From Stenotrophomonas sp. 169 (lineage in GTDB: Bacteria > Pseudomonadota > Gammaproteobacteria > Xanthomonadales > Xanthomonadaceae): 64,000 bases of DNA. Both the position numbers and the translations under genes were made by a program. Of this stretch, positions 48,152-57,193 are shown one piece after another. The stretch is from assembly GCF_014621775.1 (NCBI RefSeq), contig NZ_CP061204.1, positions 62,001-126,000 on the forward strand, in the 5' to 3' direction. Every line of letters begins with the position of its first letter. The first letter of the stretch is position 1. A model generated the notes under the pieces. It did no database searches. It saw nothing but the letters and a program-made list of their open reading frames with translations, and was not told the DNA's origin.

Positions 48152-49981
48152 ATGGATACGACCATGATCACGATCGTGGAGCGACTGGCCTGGACCAGCG
48201 TGCAGACCGCGTTGCTGGTTGGGCTGGTGTGGGCGGTGTGCCGGCTGGTGCCTTCGCTGGGCGCGGCCACGCGCTGCCGCCTGTGGTGGCTGGTGTCGCT
48301 GCAGGCAGTGGCCGGACTGTTCTGGGCCCAGCCGTTGCAGCTGGCGGTGCTGCCCGCGCCTGCGCTGGCAGCCGACACCTTCATTGCCGGTACCGACGTC
48401 GCGTACGCCCATGCGCCGGCGCTGCCGACAGCGCAGGTGGTCAGCGCTATCCACACGGTGTCCAGCGCTGCCATCGGCGCTGCGCCGTGGTGGGCGCTGG
48501 TCCTTGCTGCGCTGTGGATCAGCGGTGTGCTGGCCATGGCCTGGCGCACGGCCGCCGAGTGGCGGCGCACTCGGGCCCTGCTGGCCGCCGCACAGCCGTG
48601 CGCGGACCAGACGCTGGTGGAGGCGCTGAACCTCGCCGCCGAAGCACATGGCCTGCGCCGTGCCCCCCGGCTCTGGATGAGCGCACAGATCGATGCACCG
48701 CAGGTGGTCGGCCCGTTGCGCCCGGTGCTGCTGTTGCCTGCTGGCGCGCGTGCGCTGCAAGGTGATGCACTGGACCTGGCACTGACCCACGAACTGCAGC
48801 ATCTGCAGCGGCACGACCTGCAGTGGGGACTGCTGCCCGCCGTGGCGCAGCATCTGTTCTTCTTCCATCCGCTGCTGTGTTTGGCCGTGCGGGAATATGC
48901 GCAGGCCCGCGAAGAAGCAGTGGACGCGGCGGTTGTCGAGGGGCGCAGCGAGCGCCGCCAGGATTACGGGCGCTTGTTGCTGCAGCTGGGCGTGATGCCG
49001 CGGCCGCACCTGGGCGTTGCCAGCGCCGCGCCGAGCACGGCCAGCCTGAAACGCCGGCTGCTGTCATTGCAGCAGCGGCACGCCTGCCCGAAGGCGGTCG
49101 CGGTGGCGCTCACTGTTGCGGTGCTGGCCATCGGCGTGCTGCCGATGCGTCTGGTCGCTGCGCCGCCGCCGCCCGCACCACCCGCTGCGCCGGCTGCACC
49201 ACGTGCGCCCGTGCCACCAGCGCCCCCGTCGGCACCGGCCGCACCGCCAGCCCTCGCCGTGCCCCCCGCAACCGACCTGCCTGCCGCACCACCGGCCCCT
49301 GCAGCACCTGCCGCACCTGCCAAAGTGCAGGAGAAAACGACAAGCACCACCACGATCATGCGGAGTAGTGATGACGACAGCCTCAGCATGATTACCCACG
49401 GCGAGCTGGACCTGGGTAAGCGCCCGGACCGCGCCTATGTGCTGCTCGACGGCAACGCGAGCTACGCCCACGGTGCAATGGATGACGTGAAACAGGCACG
49501 CCGGGATCTGGGTGCCGATTCGCAGGCGTTCTGGTTCCGTCAGGGAACAGAGCGCTACGTGGTACGTGACCGCACTCTGCTGCTGCAGATGCAGGAGGCC
49601 TATGCGGATGCGGCGCGCATCGGGACCGAGCAGGCGAAGCTTGGCCGACAGCAGGGTGAGCTGGGTCGGCGCACCGGCGAGCAGGCGCGCGCTGTGGCGA
49701 TGGTGGCGCGGGAAGAGGCGCTGCGTGCCGTCCGCCACAGCACGGACATCAACCGCGATGCCGCTGCGGAAGCAGCACGTGCCTCTCTCGAGGCCAGTCG
49801 TGCCGCGAAAGACGCGCGCGGGAATGCGGAACTCGCCACGCTGGCACAACGCCAAGCCTCACTGGGCGCGGAGCAGGCTGCGCTGGGTCAGCGGCAATCG
49901 CAGGCGCATGCACGGGCGGCACGCGAAGCCGAAAAAATAATGGCCCAGGCGCTGCAGGACGGGCGAGCGCAGCGACTCTGA
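48152..49981 (+). CDS. M56 (BlaR1-like) membrane metallopeptidase, 609 aa
   Basis: An integral membrane zinc peptidase: helices near 17-37, 48-65 and 112-135, then HELQH at 213-217 with a downstream EEAVDAAV glutamate, and a last helix near 310-328. A Pro/Ala linker (about 335-395) leads to a periplasmic domain (YVLLDGNASYAHG, FWFRQGTERYVVRD) and a Gln/Ala-rich coiled coil to the end. It has no penicillin-binding sensor domain, so it is not a classical BlaR1. Likely senses an envelope signal and cleaves the BlaI-like repressor. Confidence 0.9.
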   Translation: MDTTMITIVERLAWTSVQTALLVGLVWAVCRLVPSLGAATRCRLWWLVSLQAVAGLFWAQPLQLAVLPAPALAADTFIAGTDVAYAHAPALPTAQVVSAIHTVSSAAIGAAPWWALVLAALWISGVLAMAWRTAAEWRRTRALLAAAQPCADQTLVEALNLAAEAHGLRRAPRLWMSAQIDAPQVVGPLRPVLLLPAGARALQGDALDLALTHELQHLQRHDLQWGLLPAVAQHLFFFHPLLCLAVREYAQAREEAVDAAVVEGRSERRQDYGRLLLQLGVMPRPHLGVASAAPSTASLKRRLLSLQQRHACPKAVAVALTVAVLAIGVLPMRLVAAPPPPAPPAAPAAPRAPVPPAPPSAPAAPPALAVPPATDLPAAPPAPAAPAAPAKVQEKTTSTTTIMRSSDDDSLSMITHGELDLGKRPDRAYVLLDGNASYAHGAMDDVKQARRDLGADSQAFWFRQGTERYVVRDRTLLLQMQEAYADAARIGTEQAKLGRQQGELGRRTGEQARAVAMVAREEALRAVRHSTDINRDAAAEAARASLEASRAAKDARGNAELATLAQRQASLGAEQAALGQRQSQAHARAAREAEKIMAQALQDGRAQRL

Positions 49982-50051
49982 GGCGCAGGTGGGCAGGTCC
50001 CCTTCGCAATGCGCGGAAGGGACCGGACTCTGGCACCGTTGCAACGTAACG

Positions 50052-50378
50052 TCAGCCGCAGCTGGCGCCCTCGATTTTGTTGGCCTCATCCACGCGGATC
50101 GTCAGTCGATCCTCGCGGAAATCCATCGTCACCGCCATGCCCGGCTTCACTACGCGGGCATTGCGTGCCCCCGAGTCCCGAACGGCTTTCGCGATGACTT
50201 CTTCGCTGGCGGTCTTGCCCACCAGCGCGTCCAATGTATCCGGACGACACTGATGGCCCTCGCCGCCCGCGACGTGGGGCTTGGGATCGCCAGCGGGGGG
50301 ATCCATGCCCGGCGCAGCACTGCTGCATGCGGTGAGCGGCAACAAAGAGCCGAGCAACAACCAGCGGTTCGATAGCAT
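50052..50378 (-). CDS. I78-family inhibitor lipoprotein, 108 aa
   Basis: Signal LLPLTAC with Cys18, a Pro/Gly linker, then CRPDTLDALVGK, ARNARVVKPGMAVTMDFREDRL, and terminal SCG. A good match to the I78 pattern, closest in the window to the copy at 42046. Its stop is 71 bases from the M56 gene's stop, with which it converges. Confidence 0.87.
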   Translation of the reverse strand: MLSNRWLLLGSLLPLTACSSAAPGMDPPAGDPKPHVAGGEGHQCRPDTLDALVGKTASEEVIAKAVRDSGARNARVVKPGMAVTMDFREDRLTIRVDEANKIEGASCG

Positions 50379-50525
50379 CGTGGATCTCCCAGGTCGATTG
50401 GATGAAGAACTGTCCCATCAGGCGCCATCCGGCGTAAACAGGGAGTCAAACCGCTATCGGCTGATGAACGCAGGCCGTTTCCATTACGCTGGCGGTTGCT
50501 CGTTTCGAAGAACGGAAGGTCACTC

Positions 50526-51104
50526 GTGGTGGAACAGGTCATCCGGCTCAATGCTGCCTTGGAAAGCATTCCGGGCCTCAGGGAGGTGTCGGTGCAGAAG
50601 ATGGACGTGGGCGATCTGACCGCCGATGACTTCTCGCTGCTGCCCTATGCGGATCTGCCACTGGGTGCGATGAAACGTACCGCAGGCGGGCGTGCGGATG
50701 AGCTGGTCATCTGCATGGACTTCGCGCTGGAGGAGGGCGTACGCGGGCTGCTCGGTCTGGAATTCGTATCCTGGTGGGTGCGTGATGCGGCCCGTGCGGG
50801 CGCCGCCATGCAGGTGCGCAGCCTCGCATTGCCACCCATCGGAGAGCAGTTCGGATCGACCCTGCGATTCCGCATCGACTGGTTCTACACCGATCCGGAC
50901 AATGACATGCAGCGGCTGCTGGCGGCCGTGGATGCGCTGGCGTCCGATCTGGAATCAACCATCGCGCAGCAGGACATCGTCAAACGGATCAAGGGACGGA
51001 ACGGGCCGGCAGCGGTCGTTCCCGGTGATCGTCCAGGACGTCCGGCGCCGCCACAGCCTGTTTCAGCCGGATTGCGTACGTTGTTCCGCCGCAAGCCGCA
51101 CTGA
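50526..51104 (+). CDS. Hypothetical protein, 192 aa (GTG start)
   Basis: GTG 50526 follows GGAAGGT by five bases; a TTG at 50496 lies further up. The product is a soluble alpha/beta protein with blocks GLREVSVQKMDVGDLTADDF and IDWFYTDPDNDMQRLLAAVDAL, then a Pro/Gly-rich basic end. I do not recognise the family. It converges with the nuclease gene, one base apart. Confidence 0.6.
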   Translation: MVEQVIRLNAALESIPGLREVSVQKMDVGDLTADDFSLLPYADLPLGAMKRTAGGRADELVICMDFALEEGVRGLLGLEFVSWWVRDAARAGAAMQVRSLALPPIGEQFGSTLRFRIDWFYTDPDNDMQRLLAAVDALASDLESTIAQQDIVKRIKGRNGPAAVVPGDRPGRPAPPQPVSAGLRTLFRRKPH

Positions 51105-51105
51105 C

Positions 51106-52131
51106 CTACCCGCCGGCCAGCGCGAGCGTCTGCCGGTCCTGTGCTTCTTCGTGCACCAGTCGCTGCATCAGCAGGGCCAAGGTCACCACGTCCTGGTGGT
51201 TGTGTTCGGCTACGCGGCGCAGGTTCACCGCATCGCCGCCGCGCAGGTAGCGCAGCCACGCCGACGGGGCTTCCGACCCGGGCAGGTCGTCCTCGCGGAC
51301 GATCTTCAGCAGTTGACGCTCAATGGTGGCCAGGCGGCAGTTTTCCCATACCCCGCGATAGCGCCGGCGCGTTGGATACAGCAGGTCGACATGGTCCAGC
51401 GGGGTGATCGGATCGCCCTGTCGCGCCAGGCGGTACCGCGTTTTCAGCAGGGGCGCGTCATAACTGCGGCCGTTGTAGCTGGAAAACACCGTGCCCGGCG
51501 CCAGCCAACCGGTGAAGGTACGCAGCATCTCGGCTTCTGCCGCCATGGTGGAGATCATCAACTGGCGGATGCGCAGCCCCGCTCCGCGCGTCGGATCCAC
51601 ATGCCAGTCCGCCGCGCCGATCATGAAGGCGCGCGTGCCGGTACCACCGGCCAGGCCGGTGGTTTCGGTATCGAAGAACATCAGGTCACGCGGTGACACG
51701 TGCTCGGTCTCGCGCTTGGCGAAGGCCAGTGACAGCGGTACCGACGGGATGTCCTGCGGCACGAAGGATTCGATCAGGTGCAGGCCCGGTGCGATCTCGT
51801 TGCCTGGCAGGTGGCGGTCAAGTGCGCGTGCGCGACTGGCCGGTGCGGCGTCACTGCTGCGATCACGTACGCCCAGCAGACGGCGCAGGCTGGAGGCATC
51901 CGCGACGGCGCGCGGGGCCGTGGCGACACCCGTCGCCTTGTGGCGGATTTCCTGTTCCACCCAGGCGAACACCGACCGTGCGGCGGCAGGCTGCCTTGCA
52001 TCGTTTGCGGCGCCAGGCAGCGCCGACTCGGGAGGGGCCGGTACTGCTGCGGGCGCAGGCGGAGGCGCCACCGCCTTGGCATCCCCGGCCTGTCGACGCA
52101 GCAGCCGCAGTTTGTCCAGGCTCAGGCTCAC
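51106..52131 (-). CDS. MrfB/YprB-like exonuclease (RNase H-like fold), 341 aa
   Basis: A DEDD-type 3' exonuclease domain: FFDTETTGLAGGTG (about 145-158) holds the first acidic pair, SSYNGRSYDAPLLKTR the second Asp region, and HNHQDVVTLALLM the last Asp. The N-terminal 90 residues are Ala/Pro-rich. GTG 52131 overlaps the helicase stop as GTGA. The pair matches Bacillus YprA/YprB, renamed MrfA/MrfB, which repair mitomycin C damage independently of UvrABC; a like role here is inferred. Confidence 0.85.
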   Translation of the reverse strand: MSLSLDKLRLLRRQAGDAKAVAPPPAPAAVPAPPESALPGAANDARQPAAARSVFAWVEQEIRHKATGVATAPRAVADASSLRRLLGVRDRSSDAAPASRARALDRHLPGNEIAPGLHLIESFVPQDIPSVPLSLAFAKRETEHVSPRDLMFFDTETTGLAGGTGTRAFMIGAADWHVDPTRGAGLRIRQLMISTMAAEAEMLRTFTGWLAPGTVFSSYNGRSYDAPLLKTRYRLARQGDPITPLDHVDLLYPTRRRYRGVWENCRLATIERQLLKIVREDDLPGSEAPSAWLRYLRGGDAVNLRRVAEHNHQDVVTLALLMQRLVHEEAQDRQTLALAGG

Positions 52132-54617
52132 GGTGCCAACAGCTCCATCGGATCGACCACGGTCACGGCGACATCGGGCACTTCTTCGCAGGCCACGGCA
52201 TCGAACAGATCCAGCACCCGCAACGCCAACGCGCGCGGCGTGGTGTCGTCGGTTTCCTGCGCGGCCAGCACCGGGCCCACGCAGGCGGGGCAGCCGGCCT
52301 TGCAGTCGCACCGTTGCACCAGCTCACGCGCGCGCTGCACCAGCTCCTGCTGGCGCATCCATAGCGGCTCGCTCAGACCCACGCCGCCGGGGAAGTTGTC
52401 GTATAGATACACCGTCGGTACGAACTGCTGCAGCAGCTCCACCGCTGCCGGATCACCCTCTTCGCCCCGCAGTTGCCCGCGGCCGGTCTGGTCGGCGATG
52501 GCGAACCAGGCGCCGTCGCCGTTGCCGACCGCCTTCTGCAGATCGCGCGCATCGGCCATCACCGCCACGGTCGCCACGATGTGCAGCGCGTACGCCGCGC
52601 CCAGGAAGCCGTCCAGCGCATCCTGCTTGCTGGCGAACGCTCGCAGTAGCAGGGCCTGCGGCAGTTGCCACCACACCGCCGTGGTATGCAGCTCCTGATC
52701 CGGCAGGTTGACCGGACCGTAGCCGATGTTTTCATGGGTGTAATAACGGATCTTCTTGTAGCCCGCCACGCGGCGTACGACGTGCACCTCGCCATGGTGG
52801 GAATCACCGCGGCCGGCACCGTTGCCATCGAAACGGTCCAGCACCTTGAGCTTGGTGAAGTCGATGCTGTCGGTGTAATAGTCCACGTGGGTACGCGTGA
52901 CGTAGGCCTTGCGGCCTTCCCAGTCCAGCGTCTCCACCTGGTACGGCGTGGACTGCACCATGTGGATGGCCCCTTCGTACAGGGTCAGCGCGGCCGCCGA
53001 ATAATCCACCTCGGCGATGATCTGCTGTTTGCCGCCACTGCGGTCCACCACCACGAAGTTGCCATCGGCCACCGAGCGCAGGCTGACCGCGTTGGCGGGA
53101 TAACTGTCGGCGATCCACTCCCAGCGTTCGCCCTCGCGGTGCACGACCTCGGTTTCCGCCAGTGCTTCCAGGAACACCTCCGGGTCGATCGGGCCGAAGC
53201 CATCGCCGACCAGGAACGGGAGCTCGAAGGCCGCGCAGCGGATGTGGTCGAACAGGATCAGCGGCTGGTCCGGCGCGATCCGTGCATGCTCCGGCGATGC
53301 CTCGGCGAAGAAGTCCGGATGCCGCACGACGTACTGGTCCAGCGGCTGCGAACTGGCCACCATCACGCCCAATGCCGGTTGCTGGCGACGCCCGGCGCGG
53401 CCGAAGCGTTGCCAGGTGGCTGCGACACTGCCCGGGTAGCCGTTGAGGATCACCACGTCCAGGCTGCCGATATCCACGCCCAGTTCCAGCGCGGAGGTGC
53501 TGACGATGCCGTCGATCTGCCCGGCGCGCATGGCCCGCTCGGTCTCGCGGCGCTCGGTTGGCAGGTATCCACCGCGGTAGGCGCGGATGCGCGCCGGCTT
53601 GCGCGGATCGTGGTCGAAGATGTCCTTGAGGTACTTGGTCAGCACTTCGACCATCAGCCGGCTCTGCGCGAACACCAGTGTCTTCAATCCGGATTTGATC
53701 GCGATGCGGGCGATACGGTTGCTCTGTGAGCGTGCCGATGCCCGCAGGCCGAGATCCGGGTTGACCACCGGCGGGTTCCACAGCAGTACCTGCTTTGGCC
53801 CACTGGGCGCCCCGGATTCGGTGATGGCGGTGACCGGGGCCTCGATCAGTGCCTCGGCATGCTGCTGCGGATTGCCGATGGTGGCCGAGCACAGGATGAA
53901 CTGCGGTTGCACCCCGTAGAACGCGCAGATGCGCTTCAGGCGACGCAGCACGTTGGTGACGTGGCTGCCGAACACGCCCCGATAGGTGTGCACTTCATCG
54001 ATCACCACGTAGCGCAGGTTCTCGAAGAACTGCGCCCACTTGGTGTGATGCGGCAGGATGGCCTGGTGCAGCATGTCCGGGTTGGATACCACGATGTCGC
54101 CGTGCAGGCGGATCGCCTGGCGGGCATCACCCGGTGTATCGCCGTCGAAGGTAAACGCCTTTACGCCCAGGTCACCGGCGCGGTTGAGCTCCAGCAGGTC
54201 GGCCACCTGATCCTGCGCCAGCGCCTTGGTCGGGAACAGGAACAGCGCCTTGGCCTTGTGCTGCATGGCCGCGCTGATCACCGGCAAGGTGTAGCACAGT
54301 GACTTGCCGCTGGCGGTGGGGGTGACGATGGCCACGTGCTCACCGCGTTGCGCTGCCTCCCAGGCCTGCGCCTGGTGGCTGTAAAGCTGGTCGATGCCGC
54401 GCGCCTTCAAGGCCGCAGCCAGTGCAGGCGGCACGCTGTCCGGAATGGGCGCGTAGCTGCCTTCGCGGCCGGGGATGGCGAAGCTGCCGGTGATGCGGTC
54501 GTGGTAACGGCGCTGCAGGCGGGTGCTGAGCAGGGCGCCATCGCGCGCCGGCAGGCCGTCGCGGGTGGCGAGCTGGTGCTCGGCGTCGGCGGTGCGCTTG
54601 GCGAGTTCGTAGGCCAT
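52128..54617 (-). CDS. MrfA/YprA-like DEAD/DEAH helicase with DUF1998, 829 aa
   Basis: An SF2 helicase: YSHQAQAWEAA, Walker A TPTASGKS, DEVH-type VIDEVHTYRG, SATIGN, then helicase C with TSALELGVDIG and QRFGRAGRR. The C-terminal DUF1998 region ends with a four-Cys site CDCKAGCPAC that likely binds zinc. The start at 54617 removes a long non-conserved leader. Coupled to the exonuclease by a four-base overlap. In Bacillus the homologue acts in a DNA damage pathway with the exonuclease. Confidence 0.92.
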   Translation of the reverse strand: MAYELAKRTADAEHQLATRDGLPARDGALLSTRLQRRYHDRITGSFAIPGREGSYAPIPDSVPPALAAALKARGIDQLYSHQAQAWEAAQRGEHVAIVTPTASGKSLCYTLPVISAAMQHKAKALFLFPTKALAQDQVADLLELNRAGDLGVKAFTFDGDTPGDARQAIRLHGDIVVSNPDMLHQAILPHHTKWAQFFENLRYVVIDEVHTYRGVFGSHVTNVLRRLKRICAFYGVQPQFILCSATIGNPQQHAEALIEAPVTAITESGAPSGPKQVLLWNPPVVNPDLGLRASARSQSNRIARIAIKSGLKTLVFAQSRLMVEVLTKYLKDIFDHDPRKPARIRAYRGGYLPTERRETERAMRAGQIDGIVSTSALELGVDIGSLDVVILNGYPGSVAATWQRFGRAGRRQQPALGVMVASSQPLDQYVVRHPDFFAEASPEHARIAPDQPLILFDHIRCAAFELPFLVGDGFGPIDPEVFLEALAETEVVHREGERWEWIADSYPANAVSLRSVADGNFVVVDRSGGKQQIIAEVDYSAAALTLYEGAIHMVQSTPYQVETLDWEGRKAYVTRTHVDYYTDSIDFTKLKVLDRFDGNGAGRGDSHHGEVHVVRRVAGYKKIRYYTHENIGYGPVNLPDQELHTTAVWWQLPQALLLRAFASKQDALDGFLGAAYALHIVATVAVMADARDLQKAVGNGDGAWFAIADQTGRGQLRGEEGDPAAVELLQQFVPTVYLYDNFPGGVGLSEPLWMRQQELVQRARELVQRCDCKAGCPACVGPVLAAQETDDTTPRALALRVLDLFDAVACEEVPDVAVTVVDPMELLAP

Positions 54618-54774
54618 GGGAACACAGATTACAGGGGGTGACATGGCACCACAGACGGGTCTCAGCGTGTGAGACACCGTGACGGAAGGGCGTGAATCAT
54701 TCAGCGCAGTGCGACCCGATACGCCGTGCAGCGCGCCGGCCACGCGGACGCGCATCAACGAAATCTGAAGCCCC

Positions 54775-55332
54775 ATGACCGTATCCTCGCCCGTTGGACA
54801 CAGGCGGCACGGGGGGAGGGCGGTGGCACGACGTGCAATGCAGGGCGCAATGCTGGCGGTCTTGCTGCTGGCAGGGGGCGCGCAGGCGCAGCAGGCCGCA
54901 CCGGTGGCCGCGTCCGTGCCTGTGGATGATCCCGCGACGGCGCCGGGCGCTGTGGAACGGGTCGGCGGGTCGGCCGCACAGAACGATGTCACCACCTTGG
55001 GCGAAGTGCGCGCGCTCCGGCCTGATGACGAGCAGCCACTGGACCTGTATCGCTTCAAGAACCCGATGCGCGCGGAGGACAACCGCTTCAGCCGTAACTG
55101 GAGCGAGCCGCCGTCGCCCGAGCAGGTCAGCATGAGTGGTGGCTACCTGATGATGGGTGTGGTCAAAGGGGTGGCCGCAGCGGCCAAGGGCTTGAACAAG
55201 ATCACCGGCGGGCCGGACCAGATCCAGGCGGCCATTGCCCGGCCGCCGCCGGAACTGAGCGCTGAGCAGCAACGGCGCGCGCTGCAGTTCTGCGCGCAGC
55301 AGGAAGGGTGCGGCGCACCGCCACAGGAATAG
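54775..55332 (+). CDS. Exported hypothetical protein, 185 aa
   Basis: A signal peptide lies at about 20-39 (AMLAVLLLAGGAQAQQ); the true start may be ATG 54838. The mature part is Ala/Pro/Gln-rich with a segment LYRFKNPMRAEDNRFSRNW and two Cys near the end (FCAQQEGC). No known domain is recognised. It is divergent from the helicase gene and convergent with the large operon. Confidence 0.7.
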   Translation: MTVSSPVGHRRHGGRAVARRAMQGAMLAVLLLAGGAQAQQAAPVAASVPVDDPATAPGAVERVGGSAAQNDVTTLGEVRALRPDDEQPLDLYRFKNPMRAEDNRFSRNWSEPPSPEQVSMSGGYLMMGVVKGVAAAAKGLNKITGGPDQIQAAIARPPPELSAEQQRRALQFCAQQEGCGAPPQE

Positions 55333-55375
55333 GCAGTGTCCGTCGTGCCTTCACCATGAGACGACCGGAGCGCGC

Positions 55376-57193
55376 TTACGCCGAAGGGGCCGGCCGCCGT
55401 TCCAACCACCACAGCAGCGACGTACAGGCGACGAACGCGAGCCACCACGGCCAGCGCGGCCCCGGCACGCGTTGGCTGGCCTGCACCGGCGCCGGTTCGG
55501 TCGTGGCCAGCCGGTGCGCAGTGGCATCCATCACCGCCTGTCGATGCAGCGCACGGGCCTGATCCGGATCGAACACATAGCGCCATTGCGTGCGATCGCC
55601 GTGCTGCAGCCGCTGCCAACCGGGCTGCCGTGGCCACCAGCCCGCACAGCGCGCGTCGCCCGTCGCCGGATCAACCCGCAGCGGCACCGCCACACCCTCG
55701 CGGGTCAGCGACCGCAAGGGGGCCTGCACGCCGCACAGCGGCTGGCGCTCACCGGCCCACGCCAATGTCTGGGGCGACCACAGGCTTGCACTGCCGGCCT
55801 GCGCACGGGCGAGCGTGGCCATGACCGTGCTCCACACCTCACCGTGGCGATCCTCGCGACCGGCCAGCACCCAACGCCAGCTGTCGGTGATCGGCAGCAT
55901 CCCGATGCGGCCCTTGCCGACAGCGAGCCAACCGCCGATGGCCTTGCCCTGATGGTCCTGCAGCAACGCGTGACTGCCAGGTGCCTGTAGCGCCAGAGAC
56001 TCCAGCACCGGCAGCGCCGCCGTGTGGGATTCGCGGTCCGCCTCTTCGCCATCACGGGTGGGCAGGGTACCGGCGGCGACGGGGCCGCGGCGCGCCTGCC
56101 GCATGGTCGCATCCCCATCGCCGGGCAGCGTCGCCGACTGGCTGGTGGCATCGCCGCGCACGGGCAGACCCAGCTCACCCAAACGTTGGCGCGTGCTGGC
56201 CGACGGCGCGCCGGTACTACGTACCAGCACGCCCAGCCCATCGCGCAACGCCGCCCGCACCGCGGCCAGCTGAGGCGCGCCCAGCGCAGCCAGGCTGCGT
56301 TCGTCGAGCAACAGCACGTCGCTGCGCGCCAGCGTGGCCGCGTCCAGTGCCACGCTGCCATCGCCCAGGCTGACGCCCGCACCGGCGTCCGCCTGCACCT
56401 GCACCTGGATGCCGGCGTCGGTCGCCCAGCGCCGCAGGTACTTCAGTTCGGCGCCGGGCGCGCCGGCCCGCACCAGCAGCCGCAGCGGTGCCGCGGCCAG
56501 CGTCTGCTGCGGCACTGGAACGGTGTCGGCCACATGGCCCTGCGCATCGAGCAGGCGCAGCTGGAACACGCTTCGACCCTCGGCGCGGGCAACGCCGCTG
56601 AGCTGCACGCGGCCATCCGCTGGCAGCGCGGCGCGATCCACCACGGCACCGGCCGGATCCAGCAGTTCGGCCCGCGCGGCGGCAACGCCGTGTGCCCGTG
56701 CCTGCAGCTCGAAACGTGCGCCGGGGCTGGTGTCGGCGGGAGGCTGCAGTGACACCCACCCCGTAGGGGCAGGCGCAGCCTGCCAGCGCGTGTCGGCAGG
56801 CAGCACGGTGTCGCGGTCACGTGCAGCCAGGCCCGCACCGACCAGGGTCACACGGGAAGAAGGATGAAGGCGCAGCGCGGTGGCCAGATCAGGAACGCGC
56901 GCTGCACCGGCCACGTCATCGGCTTCCGGCAGCACCACGTGCGTGCCGCCGGTAGGCCGTGCGCCGGCGCTGCCAGCGTCTGCACCGATCACGACCAGCC
57001 CCCTCATGGGCACGCGCTGCGTCGGGGGCAGCAGGCAGGCGTACAACAGGGCAGCAGCCAGCACCTGCAGCGCGATGACGGCGATCTGGCGGCCGCGGCG
57101 GGCCGCGGGACGGCGCAGCTGACGCACGCTGGCGACCAGCACGATCAGCGCCAGCGCGACAGCGACCCAGGTGTTCAACGCGGATGCACTCAT
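55376..57193 (-). CDS. Large membrane protein at the operon end, 605 aa
   Basis: Two N-terminal helices (about 7-28 and 38-56), a large soluble domain and a last helix (PWWLAFVACTSLLWWLE). The soluble part has a segment SDVLLLDERSLAALGAPQLA and DGLGVLVRSTG, reminiscent of class I glutamine amidotransferase-like folds but with no catalytic triad that I can see. Similar proteins lie in MoxR/BatA clusters. The start overlaps the previous stop as ATGA. Function unknown. Confidence 0.8.
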   Translation of the reverse strand: MSASALNTWVAVALALIVLVASVRQLRRPAARRGRQIAVIALQVLAAALLYACLLPPTQRVPMRGLVVIGADAGSAGARPTGGTHVVLPEADDVAGAARVPDLATALRLHPSSRVTLVGAGLAARDRDTVLPADTRWQAAPAPTGWVSLQPPADTSPGARFELQARAHGVAAARAELLDPAGAVVDRAALPADGRVQLSGVARAEGRSVFQLRLLDAQGHVADTVPVPQQTLAAAPLRLLVRAGAPGAELKYLRRWATDAGIQVQVQADAGAGVSLGDGSVALDAATLARSDVLLLDERSLAALGAPQLAAVRAALRDGLGVLVRSTGAPSASTRQRLGELGLPVRGDATSQSATLPGDGDATMRQARRGPVAAGTLPTRDGEEADRESHTAALPVLESLALQAPGSHALLQDHQGKAIGGWLAVGKGRIGMLPITDSWRWVLAGREDRHGEVWSTVMATLARAQAGSASLWSPQTLAWAGERQPLCGVQAPLRSLTREGVAVPLRVDPATGDARCAGWWPRQPGWQRLQHGDRTQWRYVFDPDQARALHRQAVMDATAHRLATTEPAPVQASQRVPGPRWPWWLAFVACTSLLWWLERRPAPSA

